Below are positions 42,279 through 52,288 of a stretch of DNA of 64,000 nt, piece by piece. The stretch covers positions 1 to 64,000 of the forward strand of contig DATFQX010000329.1 of NCBI GenBank assembly GCA_035263865.1, written 5' to 3'. Source of the stretch: VAZQ01 sp035263865 (GTDB taxonomy: Bacteria > Pseudomonadota > Alphaproteobacteria > Rhizobiales > Xanthobacteraceae). The notes beneath the pieces are model-generated. The model was not told where the DNA came from. It did not search any database and saw nothing but the letters and a program-made list of their open reading frames with translations. Position 1 is the stretch's first letter. Every line of letters starts with the position of its first letter. The position numbers and the translations under genes were made by a program.

Positions 42279-42682
42279 AATATGTGGCGTCGTAGCCCGC
42301 GGTGAGTGAAGGGGCGTCAACGCGCCTTCGGCGCGAGCGGCGTCAGGCAGATTCCGAGCCTCGCGGGAGCTTCGACACCGGCCGCTCGCCGGCCTTCTTC
42401 CGGTGCGGAGCCCCTGCCCCGCGGTGGCCCTGCCGCGGTATGTCGGCTGCCGCCGGCGCGATGGTCGCGCTACCGCGGCCAGAGGGGCGGTTCACCTGGC
42501 ATTTCAAGCGTTTGGGCGCCAGCGGTCCGGCCAGAAGCTCGTCCGTCCGAGCCCGTCGATTCTGCCTAACGATTGGGCGTTTGTCTATTTTGCCGGCAAC
42601 TGGGTAAGCTTTGCCGATCGGATCAAGCCCGCGCCGGCGCGATCAGGGCGGTGACGCAACGGGTTTTCTTGCCGCTGGTGCT
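42279..42682. other. Intergenic region upstream of the urea operon
   Basis: About 400 GC-rich bases between ubiD and the urt promoter. Only overlapping arginine/proline-rich frames are present. Short GC dyads occur, for example CGCGCCTTCGGCGCG around 42319-42333, which could end the ubiD transcript. No gene recognised. Confidence 0.5.
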
Positions 42683-42698
42683 TGGCACGCCGCTTGCG
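42683..42698 (+). promoter_or_regulatory. Sigma-54 (RpoN) promoter for urtA
   Basis: TGGCACG-CCGC-TTGCG matches the -24/-12 consensus TGGCACG-N4-TTGC[AT] at all but the last base, with GG and GC in correct spacing. It lies 62 bp before the urtA ATG. Urea uptake is under NtrC nitrogen control in many alphaproteobacteria, so an NtrC enhancer is expected in the 42279-42680 region; I could not pick one with confidence. Confidence 0.72.
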
Positions 42699-42759
42699 AT
42701 TCAGCGCTCGCGAGCGGCTCTGCGCCGCTTGCCGCGCGTCAAAACAGAAGGACATCGCG

Positions 42760-44079
42760 ATGCACACATCCATCGCTGCGGTCGTCGAGCGACCGCTTGC
42801 CCGCCGCTTGCTTATGCTCACGGCGGGACTGGCATTTGGCCTGGCGGCCACGCTTTCCGCCAAGGCCCAAGACACCATCAAAGTCGGCATTCTCCACTCG
42901 CTCTCCGGCACGATGGCGATCAGCGAGACCACGTTGAAGGACGTCATGCTCATGCTGATCGAGGAACAAAACAAGAAGGGCGGCCTGCTCGGCAAGAAGC
43001 TCGAAGCGGTCGTCGTCGACCCGGCCTCGAATTGGCCCCTGTTCGCGGAGAAAGCGCGCGAACTCATCACCAAGGACAGGGTCGCTGCGGTATTCGGATG
43101 CTGGACTTCGGTCTCGCGCAAGTCGGTATTGCCGGTGTTCAAGGAGCTCAACAACATCCTGTTCTACCCCGTGCAATACGAAGGCGAGGAGAGCGAGCGC
43201 AACGTGTTCTATACCGGCGCCGCTCCCAACCAGCAGGCGATCCCAGCCGTCGAATATCTGATGTCGAAGGACGGCGGCGAAGTGAAGCGTTGGGTGCTCG
43301 CCGGCACGGACTACGTGTATCCGCGCACCACGAACAAAATCCTCGAGGCCTTTCTTAAGCAGAAGGGCGTCGCGGACGCCGATATCATGATCAACTACAC
43401 GCCGTTCGGACACTCCGATTGGCAGACGATCGTGTCGGATATCAAGAAGTTTGGCTCAGCCGGAAAAAAGACCGCGGTCGTCTCCACTATCAACGGCGAT
43501 GCCAACGTTCCTTTCTACAAGGAGCTCGGCAACCAAGGCATCAAGGCGACCGACATTCCGAGCGTCGCCTTCTCGGTCGGCGAAGAAGAACTCGCCGGCA
43601 TCGATACCAAGCCGCTGATCGGCCATCTCGCCGCCTGGAATTACTTCCAGTCGATCAAGACGCCGATCAACGCAAAGTTCATCGCCGATTGGCACGCCTT
43701 CATCAAGAATCCGAAGCGCGTCACCAACGATCCGATGGAAGCCCACGTCATCGGCTTTGCGATGTGGGTGAAGGCGGTCGAGAAGGTCAAATCGACCGAC
43801 CCCGACAAGGTGATCGACGCGCTGCCCGGCATCGAGGCTCCGAACCTCACCGGCGGCACCTCCAAGATGCTGCCGAACCATCACATCACCAAGCCGGTCT
43901 ATATCGGCGAGGTGCGCGCGGATGGCCAGTTCGACGTCGTTTGGAAGACACCGAATCTGGTCCCCGGCGAGGCCTGGTCCAAGTACCTGCCGGGCTCGAA
44001 GGATCTCGAAGCCGACTGGGTGACGCTCAAGTGCGGCAACTACAACACTGTGACCAAGAAGTGCGGTGGCGCATCATAG
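42760..44079 (+). CDS. urtA: Urea ABC transporter substrate-binding protein UrtA
   Basis: 439 residues from the ATG at 42760, preceded by AGAAGGA. A signal peptide (RRLLMLTAGLAFGLAATLSAKAQ) precedes DTIKVGILHSLSGTMAISETTLKDVMLMLIEEQNKKGGLLGKK, the diagnostic UrtA N-terminus. VVDPASNWPLFAEKARELI, FGCWTSVSRKSVLPVFKELNNILFYPVQYEGEE and NQQAIPAVEYL follow. It binds urea (or short amides) in the periplasm for UrtBCDE. It is the first gene of urtABCDE-ureDABCEFG. Confidence 0.95.
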   Translation: MHTSIAAVVERPLARRLLMLTAGLAFGLAATLSAKAQDTIKVGILHSLSGTMAISETTLKDVMLMLIEEQNKKGGLLGKKLEAVVVDPASNWPLFAEKARELITKDRVAAVFGCWTSVSRKSVLPVFKELNNILFYPVQYEGEESERNVFYTGAAPNQQAIPAVEYLMSKDGGEVKRWVLAGTDYVYPRTTNKILEAFLKQKGVADADIMINYTPFGHSDWQTIVSDIKKFGSAGKKTAVVSTINGDANVPFYKELGNQGIKATDIPSVAFSVGEEELAGIDTKPLIGHLAAWNYFQSIKTPINAKFIADWHAFIKNPKRVTNDPMEAHVIGFAMWVKAVEKVKSTDPDKVIDALPGIEAPNLTGGTSKMLPNHHITKPVYIGEVRADGQFDVVWKTPNLVPGEAWSKYLPGSKDLEADWVTLKCGNYNTVTKKCGGAS

Positions 44080-44131
44080 CGCCATCTGCTGCGACCGGCT
44101 GCGACGAATGCAGTGAGCGCGACCTCGGTTT

Positions 44132-44157
44132 GCCCTCCCCCGCGAGCGGGGGAGGGC
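44132..44157. repeat. Intergenic perfect palindrome between urtA and urtB
   Basis: Two 12-bp arms (GCCCTCCCCCGC / GCGGGGGAGGGC) around a GA loop form a very stable hairpin. Similar elements occur at 60782-60882. It sits 52 bp past the urtA stop, so it may protect urtA mRNA or attenuate read-through to urtB. No other feature is seen in 44080-44323. Confidence 0.75.
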
Positions 44158-44323
44158 GGAGAGCGCAAACGGTGGAGAACCTGACAGCACGCGCTCTAGC
44201 GCGGCAGGCGAGGGTTTACGTCATCCAAGGCCGCCTTTAGCGTAGTGTTCGCAGCAGGAACCGAGGCGGCGCCGAACTGCGCCGTTTTGGGCCGCCTCGC
44301 TTGCAAGTGCCGGGACCATCGCG

Positions 44324-45937
44324 ATGCGTGCCTTCAGCGATCGCTTCATCGCGCTCGTGTGTGCGCTGGGCGTGCTCGCCGCTCTGATGACGGCAGTGCG
44401 CGCGGACCCTTACGAGGATGGACTTCGCCGCTTCACCGCCGACAGCTTCGACGAGACGATCGAGGGGATCAACGCCGTCGCTATGAGCGGCAATGCGCTC
44501 GCCGCGCAAGTGGTCGGCGCGTTGCAGGAGGGGCGGCTACTCTTCAGTGCGGCTGAGAAGCGCGTTTTCATTCGCGAGGCGGCCGACCAGCTGATCGACG
44601 CTGCCACGGGCCGGCCCGTTGCCGGCGAGGTGCCCTCCGACCTCGCGCCGGTGCGGCTCAATAATCGTTTGCGAAGGATCGTCGAGGCCGCGCTCGGCAG
44701 CTTGACCCTGATGGCGCCCGATCCGGGAAAGCGCCTCGAGGCGGCACAGGCCGTGCTCAAATCCAAGGATGCGAATGCGCTACCAGCACTCGAGCAGGCC
44801 ATCGCCGGCGAGAGCGACCCGCGAGTCAAACAGGCCTTGAATGAGACGCGAGCAGCGGTGGTGCTCTATCTCGAGAACGCCTCGGATGCCGACAAGATGG
44901 ACGCCATCGCCGTGATCCGCCAGCGCGGCGATCAGGACGCACTCGCACTACTCGGTGGGTTGCCGGGGAGCGCCTCGCCTGCGGTCAAGAAGGCCGCGAC
45001 TGACGCCATCGTCTCGATCGAAAACAGCCTGGCGCTCTGGAGCGCGGTGCAAAACGCTTGGTACGGGCTCTCCCTCGGGTCGGTGCTGCTGCTTGCGGCG
45101 ATCGGCCTCGCCATCACCTTCGGCGTCATGGGCGTCATCAACATGGCGCATGGCGAGATGGTCATGCTGGGGGCCTACACCACCTTCGTCGTTCAACAGG
45201 TGATCCGTGCACGCAACCCCGCGCTTTTCGACTATTCGCTCGCGATTGCCATTCCGCTCGCGTTCGCGGTCGCCGGCATAATCGGCATATTGATCGAACG
45301 CGGCATCATCAGCTTCCTCTACGGTCGCCCCCTGGAGACGCTCCTCGCGACCTGGGGGCTGTCGCTGATCCTGCAGCAGGGCGTGCGCACCGTCTTCGGT
45401 CCGACCAACAAGGATGTCGGGAACCCGTCGTGGATGAGTGGATCGTTCGATCTCGGTCAGATGACGATCACCTACAATCGGCTGTGGATCATAGTCTTCA
45501 CCTTGCTGATCTTCATGGGCTTGCTCGCGATTCTGCGGTTCACCCGCTTCGGGCTGGAAATGCGGGCGGTGACGCAGAACCGGGCCATGGCGGCCTCCAT
45601 GGGCATCCGCACGAGCCGCATCGATGCGCTCACCTTCGGGCTCGGCTCCGGCATCGCCGGACTTGCCGGCGTCGCCTTGTCGCAGATCGATAACGTCAGC
45701 CCCAATCTGGGCCAGGGCTACATCATCGATTCGTTCATGGTGGTGGTGTTCGGCGGCGTGGGCAATCTCTGGGGCACCTTGGTCGGCGCGTTCACGCTCG
45801 GCATCGCCAACAAATTCCTCGAACCTTATGCCGGTGCCGTGCTCGGCAAGATCGCCATCCTCGTGCTCATCATCCTCTTCATCCAGAAGCGCCCGCGCGG
45901 GCTGTTCGCCTTGAAGGGCCGGGCGGTGGAGGCATGA
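44324..45937 (+). CDS. urtB: Urea ABC transporter permease UrtB
   Basis: 537 residues. A signal peptide and a periplasmic-like N-terminal domain of about 220 residues (FTADSFDETIEGINAVAMSGNALAAQVVGALQEGRL ... GDQDALALLGGLPGSASPAVKKAA) precede a LivH-type permease. GLSLGSVLLLAAIGLAITFGVMGVINMAHGEMVMLGAY is the conserved first block. This long N-terminal domain is specific to UrtB. The stop overlaps urtC by 4 bp (ATGA). Confidence 0.95.
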   Translation: MRAFSDRFIALVCALGVLAALMTAVRADPYEDGLRRFTADSFDETIEGINAVAMSGNALAAQVVGALQEGRLLFSAAEKRVFIREAADQLIDAATGRPVAGEVPSDLAPVRLNNRLRRIVEAALGSLTLMAPDPGKRLEAAQAVLKSKDANALPALEQAIAGESDPRVKQALNETRAAVVLYLENASDADKMDAIAVIRQRGDQDALALLGGLPGSASPAVKKAATDAIVSIENSLALWSAVQNAWYGLSLGSVLLLAAIGLAITFGVMGVINMAHGEMVMLGAYTTFVVQQVIRARNPALFDYSLAIAIPLAFAVAGIIGILIERGIISFLYGRPLETLLATWGLSLILQQGVRTVFGPTNKDVGNPSWMSGSFDLGQMTITYNRLWIIVFTLLIFMGLLAILRFTRFGLEMRAVTQNRAMAASMGIRTSRIDALTFGLGSGIAGLAGVALSQIDNVSPNLGQGYIIDSFMVVVFGGVGNLWGTLVGAFTLGIANKFLEPYAGAVLGKIAILVLIILFIQKRPRGLFALKGRAVEA

Positions 45938-47085
45938 TCGGCCACCTCGTCCTGCGCGCGCTCGATCGCGGCGCGATTGCCTTTCTCACGACGCTCGCGG
46001 CGATCGCAGTTCTGGTGCCGGTCCTCAACCTGGCGCTGCCGCCGACGTCGCCTTTCTATCTGTCGTCGTATTTCGTGGCGCTGTTCGGCAAATACGTTTG
46101 TCTCGCGCTGTTGGCGCTGTCGATCGACCTGATCTGGGGCTATTGCGGCATCCTTTCGCTCGGCCACGGCGCGTTCTTCGCGCTCGGCGGCTATGCGATG
46201 GGTATGTATCTGATGCGGCAGATCGGAACGCGCGGCGTTTACGCGCATCCAGTATTGCCCGACTTCATGGTGTTCCTGAATTGGCCGGAACTGCCGGTCT
46301 ATTGGTACGGATTCCAGCATTTCGCCTACGCGGCCTTCATGGTCGTGTTCGTGCCCGGCCTGCTCGCCTTCGTGTTCGGCTGGTTCGCGTTCCGCAGCCG
46401 CGTGACCGGAGTGTATCTCTCGATCATCACCCAGGCGCTGACCTTCGCGCTGATGCTCGGCTTCTTCCGCAATAATTTCGGCTTCGGCGGCAATAACGGG
46501 CTCACCGATTTCAAGGATATTCTCGGCTTCAACGTGCAGGCGGCGCCGACGCGGGCGGCGCTGTTCGTGAGTTCCATGCTGGCGCTGATGCTCGGCTTCG
46601 TCATCTGCCGCGTGGTCGTGAGCTCCAAATTCGGCAAGGTCCTGGTCGCTATTCGCGATGCCGAAGCGCGCACCCGTTTTCTCGGCTATCGGGTCGAGGC
46701 TTATAAGGTGTTCGTGTTTACGCTGTCGGCCTGCATGGCAGGCGTCGCCGGCGCGCTCTACGTCCCGCAAGTCGGCATCATCAACCCGAGCGAGTTCTCG
46801 CCGGGCAATTCCATCGAGGCTGTGATCTGGGTCGCGGTCGGCGGGCGGGGGACGCTCACGGGCGCCGTGCTCGGAGCGGTCCTGGTGAACTACGGCAAAA
46901 CCTATTTCACCAGCGGCGTTCTGGCGCCGTATTGGTTGTTCGTGCTCGGTGGCCTGTTCATCGCGGTGACGCTGCTCCTGCCGCGCGGGATCGTCGGCAC
47001 GATCCATTATCACTGGCGCGAATGGCGGGAGCGGCGGCGCCTCACCGCTCCCGTGCCGAACGCGGCGCCTCGTCCGGCGGAGTGA
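45934..47085 (+). CDS. urtC: Urea ABC transporter permease UrtC
   Basis: 383 residues of LivM-type permease. LALLALSIDLIWGYCGILSLGHGAFFALGGYAMGMYLMR is the diagnostic block. FRNNFGFGGNNGLTDFKDILGF is a UrtC-specific motif and VAIRDAEARTRFLGYRVEAYKVFVFTLSA is the coupling loop. It is the second membrane half of the urea importer. Confidence 0.95.
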   Translation: MIGHLVLRALDRGAIAFLTTLAAIAVLVPVLNLALPPTSPFYLSSYFVALFGKYVCLALLALSIDLIWGYCGILSLGHGAFFALGGYAMGMYLMRQIGTRGVYAHPVLPDFMVFLNWPELPVYWYGFQHFAYAAFMVVFVPGLLAFVFGWFAFRSRVTGVYLSIITQALTFALMLGFFRNNFGFGGNNGLTDFKDILGFNVQAAPTRAALFVSSMLALMLGFVICRVVVSSKFGKVLVAIRDAEARTRFLGYRVEAYKVFVFTLSACMAGVAGALYVPQVGIINPSEFSPGNSIEAVIWVAVGGRGTLTGAVLGAVLVNYGKTYFTSGVLAPYWLFVLGGLFIAVTLLLPRGIVGTIHYHWREWRERRRLTAPVPNAAPRPAE

Positions 47086-47088
47086 GCG

Positions 47089-47841
<753 letters not shown>

Positions 47842-47863
47842 TTTGTCAGGTGGTGCTAGCACG

Positions 47864-48559
47864 ATGCTGCAAGTCGACTCGATCGATCTGCATTACGGCG
47901 CGGCGCAGGCATTGCGCAACGTCTCGCTCTCTGCTGCCGTCGGCAAAGTGACCTGCGTGCTGGGACGCAACGGCGTCGGCAAGACGAGCCTCCTCGATGC
48001 GCTCGCCGGACAGCACGCCATCAGCAAGGGCGCCATCACGTTCCAGGGAGAAGACGTCACCCGGCTCAGGCCCAGCGAGCGCGCCCGGCGCGGGATCGCC
48101 TACGTGCCGCAGGGGCGGGAAATCTTCCCGCTTCTCACCGTCGAGGAGAACCTCAAGACCGGCTTTGCGCCGCTCAAGCGTGAGGATCGGTCGATCCCCG
48201 ACGACGTGTTTTCGCTGTTTCCGGTGCTCAACGACATGCTCGGCCGGCGCGGCGGCGATCTCTCAGGCGGTCAGCAGCAGCAGCTCGCGATCGGTCGCGC
48301 GCTCGTCATGCGGCCGCGCCTGCTTTTGCTGGACGAGCCGACCGAGGGCATTCAGCCCTCGATCATCAAGGATATCGGCCGCGCGATCGGCTATCTGCGC
48401 AATCTCGGAAAAATCGCGGTGGTGCTGGTCGAGCAGTATCTCGACTTCGCGCGCGAGTTGGGGGACCATTTCGCGGTGATGGACCGCGGCGCGATCGTCT
48501 ATTCCTGCAGCCGTGAGTCGATGGACGAGGCGGCGCTCAGACGCGCCATGGCGATTTGA
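47864..48559 (+). CDS. urtE: Urea ABC transporter ATP-binding protein UrtE
   Basis: 231 residues from the ATG at 47864 (MLQVDSIDLHYGAAQALRNVSL); an in-frame TTG at 47843 would add MSGGAST. LivF type: Walker A is GRNGVGKTS, then YVPQGREIFPLLTVEENL, the signature is LSGGQQQQLAIGRAL, and Walker B is LLLLDEPTEGIQPSI with the UrtE-typical IQPSII. It ends the transporter part; ureD starts 13 bp later. Confidence 0.95.
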   Translation: MLQVDSIDLHYGAAQALRNVSLSAAVGKVTCVLGRNGVGKTSLLDALAGQHAISKGAITFQGEDVTRLRPSERARRGIAYVPQGREIFPLLTVEENLKTGFAPLKREDRSIPDDVFSLFPVLNDMLGRRGGDLSGGQQQQLAIGRALVMRPRLLLLDEPTEGIQPSIIKDIGRAIGYLRNLGKIAVVLVEQYLDFARELGDHFAVMDRGAIVYSCSRESMDEAALRRAMAI

Positions 48560-48572
48560 GAAAGGGATAGGG

Positions 48573-49406
48573 GTGGGACACGCGGCGGCGGGTCTGGCGC
48601 GTAGCATTGCGGCAAACCGCGCAGTCGGGACCGTTTCGCTTGCGGTCCGCGCGAGCGGCGACATAACGCGGCGCTGGCGCCTGCGCGAGGAAGGCTCGCT
48701 GCGCGTGCGCTGTCCGAGACCGGCCTCGGCCGAGCTCGAAGCCATTATTGTCAATACCGCAGGCGGCGTCGCCGGTGGCGATCGCCTCAAGCTCGAGGTG
48801 AGTGTTGAACGTGGGGCGCGGCTCACCGTCACGACGGCCGCCGCGGAAAAGGTTTACCGCGCACTTGAGGAGCCCGCGACAATCGACGTCAAGCTTTCGG
48901 TCAAGGCCGGAACTCGCCTCGCCTGGCTGCCGCAGGAGACGATCCTGTTTGACCGGGCGCGGCTGCGGCGGTCAATCGATATCGATCTTGCCGCCGATGC
49001 GCAGCTCCTGCTGGCAGAGGCGATCGTCTTCGGGCGTCGCGGCATGGGTGAGGCGGTGAAGGAAGGCCTTCTGTTCGATCGCTGGCGCCTGCGCCGGGAC
49101 GGAAAACTCATTCACGCCGAAGCGATGCGGCTCGATGGCGGCATCTCGGCAAAGCTCGCGCAGGGCGCGGTTGCCAAGGGATCTACCGCCGTCGCAACCA
49201 TCTTGGCCGTGCCCGGCGATGAGGCCACCGCCGGCAGCGTGCGCGTGCTGGCCGATCAGTTGCGGGGCGAGGTCGGCGCCTCAGCCTGGAACGGACTCGC
49301 CGTGGTGCGGCTCTGCGCCGTCGACGGACAAGCGCTGCGGCACGATCTTATTGCCGTTCTTACGGCTCTACGCCGTGCTGCGCTGCCGCGGCTGTGGCTC
49401 AGCTGA
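48573..49406 (+). CDS. ureD: Urease accessory protein UreD
   Basis: 277 residues from a GTG at 48573 with GAAAGGG upstream; the frame extends back into urtE but only as overlap. EAIIVNTAGGVAGGDRLKLEVSVERGARLTVTTAAAEKVYRA is the UreD core, followed by LAWLPQETILFDRARLRRSIDIDL. UreD binds the urease apoenzyme and forms the tunnel for nickel delivery with UreF and UreG. The first residues before VRASGDITRRW are variable. Confidence 0.93.
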   Translation: MGHAAAGLARSIAANRAVGTVSLAVRASGDITRRWRLREEGSLRVRCPRPASAELEAIIVNTAGGVAGGDRLKLEVSVERGARLTVTTAAAEKVYRALEEPATIDVKLSVKAGTRLAWLPQETILFDRARLRRSIDIDLAADAQLLLAEAIVFGRRGMGEAVKEGLLFDRWRLRRDGKLIHAEAMRLDGGISAKLAQGAVAKGSTAVATILAVPGDEATAGSVRVLADQLRGEVGASAWNGLAVVRLCAVDGQALRHDLIAVLTALRRAALPRLWLS

Positions 49407-49433
49407 GATGAACGCAAGCGTTGCAGCGACGTC

Positions 49434-49736
49434 ATGAAGCTCACCCCGCGCGAGAAGGACAAGTTGCTGATCGCCATGGCCGCAATGGTGGCGCGACGCC
49501 GGCGTGAGCGCGGGGTGAAGCTTAATCATCCCGAGGCGGTGGCGCTGATTACCGATTTCATTGTCGAAGGCGCGCGCGACGGCAAAACCGTCGCCGAATT
49601 GATGGACGCGGGCGCGCACGTGCTCACCCGCAGCGAGGTGATGGATGGCATTGCCGAGATGATCCTGGAGATTCAGGTCGAGGCAACCTTTCCCGACGGC
49701 ACCAAGCTGGTGACGGTGCATGAGCCCATCAGATGA
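49434..49736 (+). CDS. ureA: Urease subunit gamma
   Basis: 100 residues with the canonical sequence MKLTPREKDKLLIAMAAMVARRRRERG and KLNHPEAVALITDFIVEGARDGKTVAELM. Structural subunit of the (UreABC)3 trimer. The gamma and beta subunits are separate here, as in most bacteria. 27 bp follow ureD. Confidence 0.96.
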   Translation: MKLTPREKDKLLIAMAAMVARRRRERGVKLNHPEAVALITDFIVEGARDGKTVAELMDAGAHVLTRSEVMDGIAEMILEIQVEATFPDGTKLVTVHEPIR

Positions 49737-49765
49737 AATCGGAAAGACACAGGCGCGAGGTTCGC

Positions 49766-50071
49766 ATGATCCCGGGTGAAACGTTCATCAAGGAAGGCGA
49801 GATCGAGCTCAATGCCGGCCGCAAGACGGTGACGCTGTCAGTCACCAACACGGGCGACCGGCCTATTCAGGTCGGCTCCCACTATCATTTCTTCGAGACC
49901 AATCCGGCATTGAAATTCGATCGCAAGAAAGCACGCGGCATGCGGCTCAATATTGCCGCCGGCACCGCGGTGCGCTTTGAACCGGGACAAACGCGCGAGG
50001 TCATGCTCGTTGCGCTCGCCGGCAAGCGCACGATCTACGGCTTTCGGCAAGAGGTGATGGGAAAGCTCTGA
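49766..50071 (+). CDS. ureB: Urease subunit beta
   Basis: 101 residues from the ATG at 49766 (MIPGETFIKEGEIELNAGRK), the family start, with GAGG upstream. An in-frame ATG at 49733 overlaps the ureA stop (ATGA) and would add MKSERHRREVR. VTNTGDRPIQVGSHYHFFETNPAL and GKRTIYGF are UreB signatures. Confidence 0.95.
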   Translation: MIPGETFIKEGEIELNAGRKTVTLSVTNTGDRPIQVGSHYHFFETNPALKFDRKKARGMRLNIAAGTAVRFEPGQTREVMLVALAGKRTIYGFRQEVMGKL

Positions 50072-50104
50072 GCGGCTCGCCGCGAGAGCTACGCAGGAGC
50101 TCGC

Positions 50105-51817
50105 ATGTCTGCGAAGATGAAGCGCGCCGCCTATGCGGAAATGTTCGGACCGACCACCGGAGACCGTGTGCGTCTTGCCGATACCGACATCATCATCGAG
50201 GTGGAAAGGGACTTTTGCACCTATGGCGAAGAGGTGAAGTTCGGCGGCGGCAAGGTGATCCGCGACGGTATGGGGCAAAGTCAGATCGCCAGCAAGCAGG
50301 GCGCGGTCGATACCGTCATCACCAACGCGCTGGTCCTCGACCATTGGGGAGTCGTCAAGGCCGATATCGGTCTCACCGGCGGCCGCATCGCAGGCATCGG
50401 AAAGGCGGGCAATCCCGACATTCAGCCCGACGTCAGCATCATCGTCGGCCCCGGCACCGAGGTAATCGCCGGTGAAGGCAAGATCCTCACCGCCGGAGGC
50501 TTCGACACCCACATTCACTTTATCTGCCCGCAACAGGTGGAGGAGGCGCTGATGTCGGGCGTGACCTCCATGCTCGGCGGCGGCACCGGTCCGGCGCACG
50601 GCACCTTCGCCACCACCTGCACGCCAGGCGCATGGCATATCGGCCGCATGATCCAGGCCGCCGACGCACTGCCGGTCAATCTCGGGTTTGCCGGCAAAGG
50701 GAATGCGTCGCGTCCGGCGGCGCTCGAGGAAATGGTCGCCGGCGGCGCTTGCGCGCTCAAGCTGCACGAGGACTGGGGCACGACGCCGGCGGCGATCGAC
50801 TGCTGCCTCTCGGTCGCCGACGACCACGATGTGCAGGTGATGATCCACACCGACACGCTCAACGAGTCCGGCTTCGTCGAGGATACGATCACGGCGTTCA
50901 AAGGCCGCACCATTCACGCTTTTCACACGGAAGGCGCCGGCGGCGGGCATGCCCCGGACATCATCAAGGTGGCAGGGCTCAAGAACGTGTTGCCGTCGTC
51001 GACCAATCCGACGCGGCCCTTCACCCGCAATACCATCGACGAGCATTTGGATATGCTGATGGTGTGCCACCATCTCGATCCGCTGATCGCAGAGGACGTG
51101 GCCTTCGCCGAGAGCCGCATCAGGAAAGAGACGATCGCCGCCGAAGACATTTTGCACGATATCGGCGCGCTCTCCATGATGTCGTCGGACAGCCAGGCGA
51201 TGGGCCGCATCGGCGAGGTGATCATCCGCACCTGGCAGACCGCTGACAAGATGAAGAAGCAGCGCGGACGGCTGAAGGAAGAGAAGGGCGACAACGACAA
51301 TGTGCGTGCCAAACGCTACGTCGCCAAATACACGATCAATCCGGCGATCGCGCACGGCGTCTCGAAGCACATCGGCTCGGTAGAGAAAGGCAAGCTCGCC
51401 GATCTCGTCCTCTGGTCGCCGGCGTTTTTCGGGGTGAAGCCCGACTGCATCATCAAGGGCGGTACGATCATTGCCGCGCCGATGGGCGATCCCAACGCCT
51501 CGATCCCGACCCCGCAGCCGGTGCATTATCGGGAAATGTTCGGCGCCTTCGGCAAGGCGCTTTGCGCGTCTTCGTTGGTGTTCGTATCAAAAGCTGCGCT
51601 CAGGCGCAGCTTGCGCAGCAAGCTCGGGGTCGAGAAGGAATTCGTGGCGGTGGAAAATACTCGCCGTGGCATTTCCAAAAAGAGCATGGTGCACAACAGC
51701 GCCACGCCGAAGATCGAGGTCGATCCTGAGACCTACGAGGTGACCGCCGATGGCGAACTATTGACCTGCGCGCCGGCGGAGGTGCTGCCAATGGCGCAGC
51801 GGTATTTTTTATTTTGA
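50105..51817 (+). CDS. ureC: Urease subunit alpha (catalytic)
   Basis: 570 residues, normal length. Nickel ligands and catalytic residues are visible: GFDTHIHFICPQQ (His-x-His), GGACALKLHEDWGTT with the Lys carbamylated to bridge both nickels, MIHTDTLNESGF, AFHTEGAGGGHAPD and the flap MVCHHLDPLIAEDVAFAESRIR with the catalytic His. SDSQAMGRIGEV carries the last Asp ligand. It hydrolyses urea to ammonia and carbamate. All key residues are intact. Confidence 0.97.
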   Translation: MSAKMKRAAYAEMFGPTTGDRVRLADTDIIIEVERDFCTYGEEVKFGGGKVIRDGMGQSQIASKQGAVDTVITNALVLDHWGVVKADIGLTGGRIAGIGKAGNPDIQPDVSIIVGPGTEVIAGEGKILTAGGFDTHIHFICPQQVEEALMSGVTSMLGGGTGPAHGTFATTCTPGAWHIGRMIQAADALPVNLGFAGKGNASRPAALEEMVAGGACALKLHEDWGTTPAAIDCCLSVADDHDVQVMIHTDTLNESGFVEDTITAFKGRTIHAFHTEGAGGGHAPDIIKVAGLKNVLPSSTNPTRPFTRNTIDEHLDMLMVCHHLDPLIAEDVAFAESRIRKETIAAEDILHDIGALSMMSSDSQAMGRIGEVIIRTWQTADKMKKQRGRLKEEKGDNDNVRAKRYVAKYTINPAIAHGVSKHIGSVEKGKLADLVLWSPAFFGVKPDCIIKGGTIIAAPMGDPNASIPTPQPVHYREMFGAFGKALCASSLVFVSKAALRRSLRSKLGVEKEFVAVENTRRGISKKSMVHNSATPKIEVDPETYEVTADGELLTCAPAEVLPMAQRYFLF

Positions 51818-51829
51818 AGTCATGGCCGC

Positions 51830-52288
51830 ATGAGGCGCGCGTCCGAGATCAAGGCTGCCGGCACCTGGAACGCGGCGAGCGCGGTTGATCGCGTCGTGCT
51901 GGATGCGGCCGAGCGGCATCGCCGCAGGATCGCGTTGACAGGGGAGCGCGGCACGGCATTCCTGCTCGATCTACCGCACGCGACCGCGCTCAAGGACGGC
52001 GATGGCCTCGTGCTCGAGGATGGCGCGATCGTGCGCGTCGCCGGCAAACCCGAGCCGCTCGTCGAGATCGCCGCGCATGACGCGCACGAGCTCGCGCGGC
52101 TCGCCTGGTATATCGGTAACCGCCACGTGGAGATGCAAGTGGTGGGTGACAGCTTGCGCATCCGGCGCGATCACGTACTGGAGGACATGTTGCGCGGCCT
52201 CGGCGCGCGGCTTGCCTGGATCGAAGCGCCGTTCGAGCCGGAAGCTGGCGCGTACGCGCATGGACACGGCGAGGACCATGGGCATTAA
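51830..52288 (+). CDS. ureE: Urease accessory protein UreE (nickel chaperone)
   Basis: 152 residues. ERHRRRIALTGERGTAFLLDLPHATALKDGDGLVLEDG is the N-terminal domain, and LAWYIGNRHVEMQV holds the conserved metal-binding His of the dimer interface. The C-terminus AYAHGHGEDHGH is His-rich and binds extra nickel. It starts 12 bp after ureC. The start codon of the ureF frame (52278) overlaps its last codons. Confidence 0.94.
   Translation: MRRASEIKAAGTWNAASAVDRVVLDAAERHRRRIALTGERGTAFLLDLPHATALKDGDGLVLEDGAIVRVAGKPEPLVEIAAHDAHELARLAWYIGNRHVEMQVVGDSLRIRRDHVLEDMLRGLGARLAWIEAPFEPEAGAYAHGHGEDHGH

Noticed and set aside
49838..51526. 562-codon open frame antisense to ureC
   Set aside because: UreC is complete with all nickel ligands on the other strand; the antisense frame has no recognisable motif.
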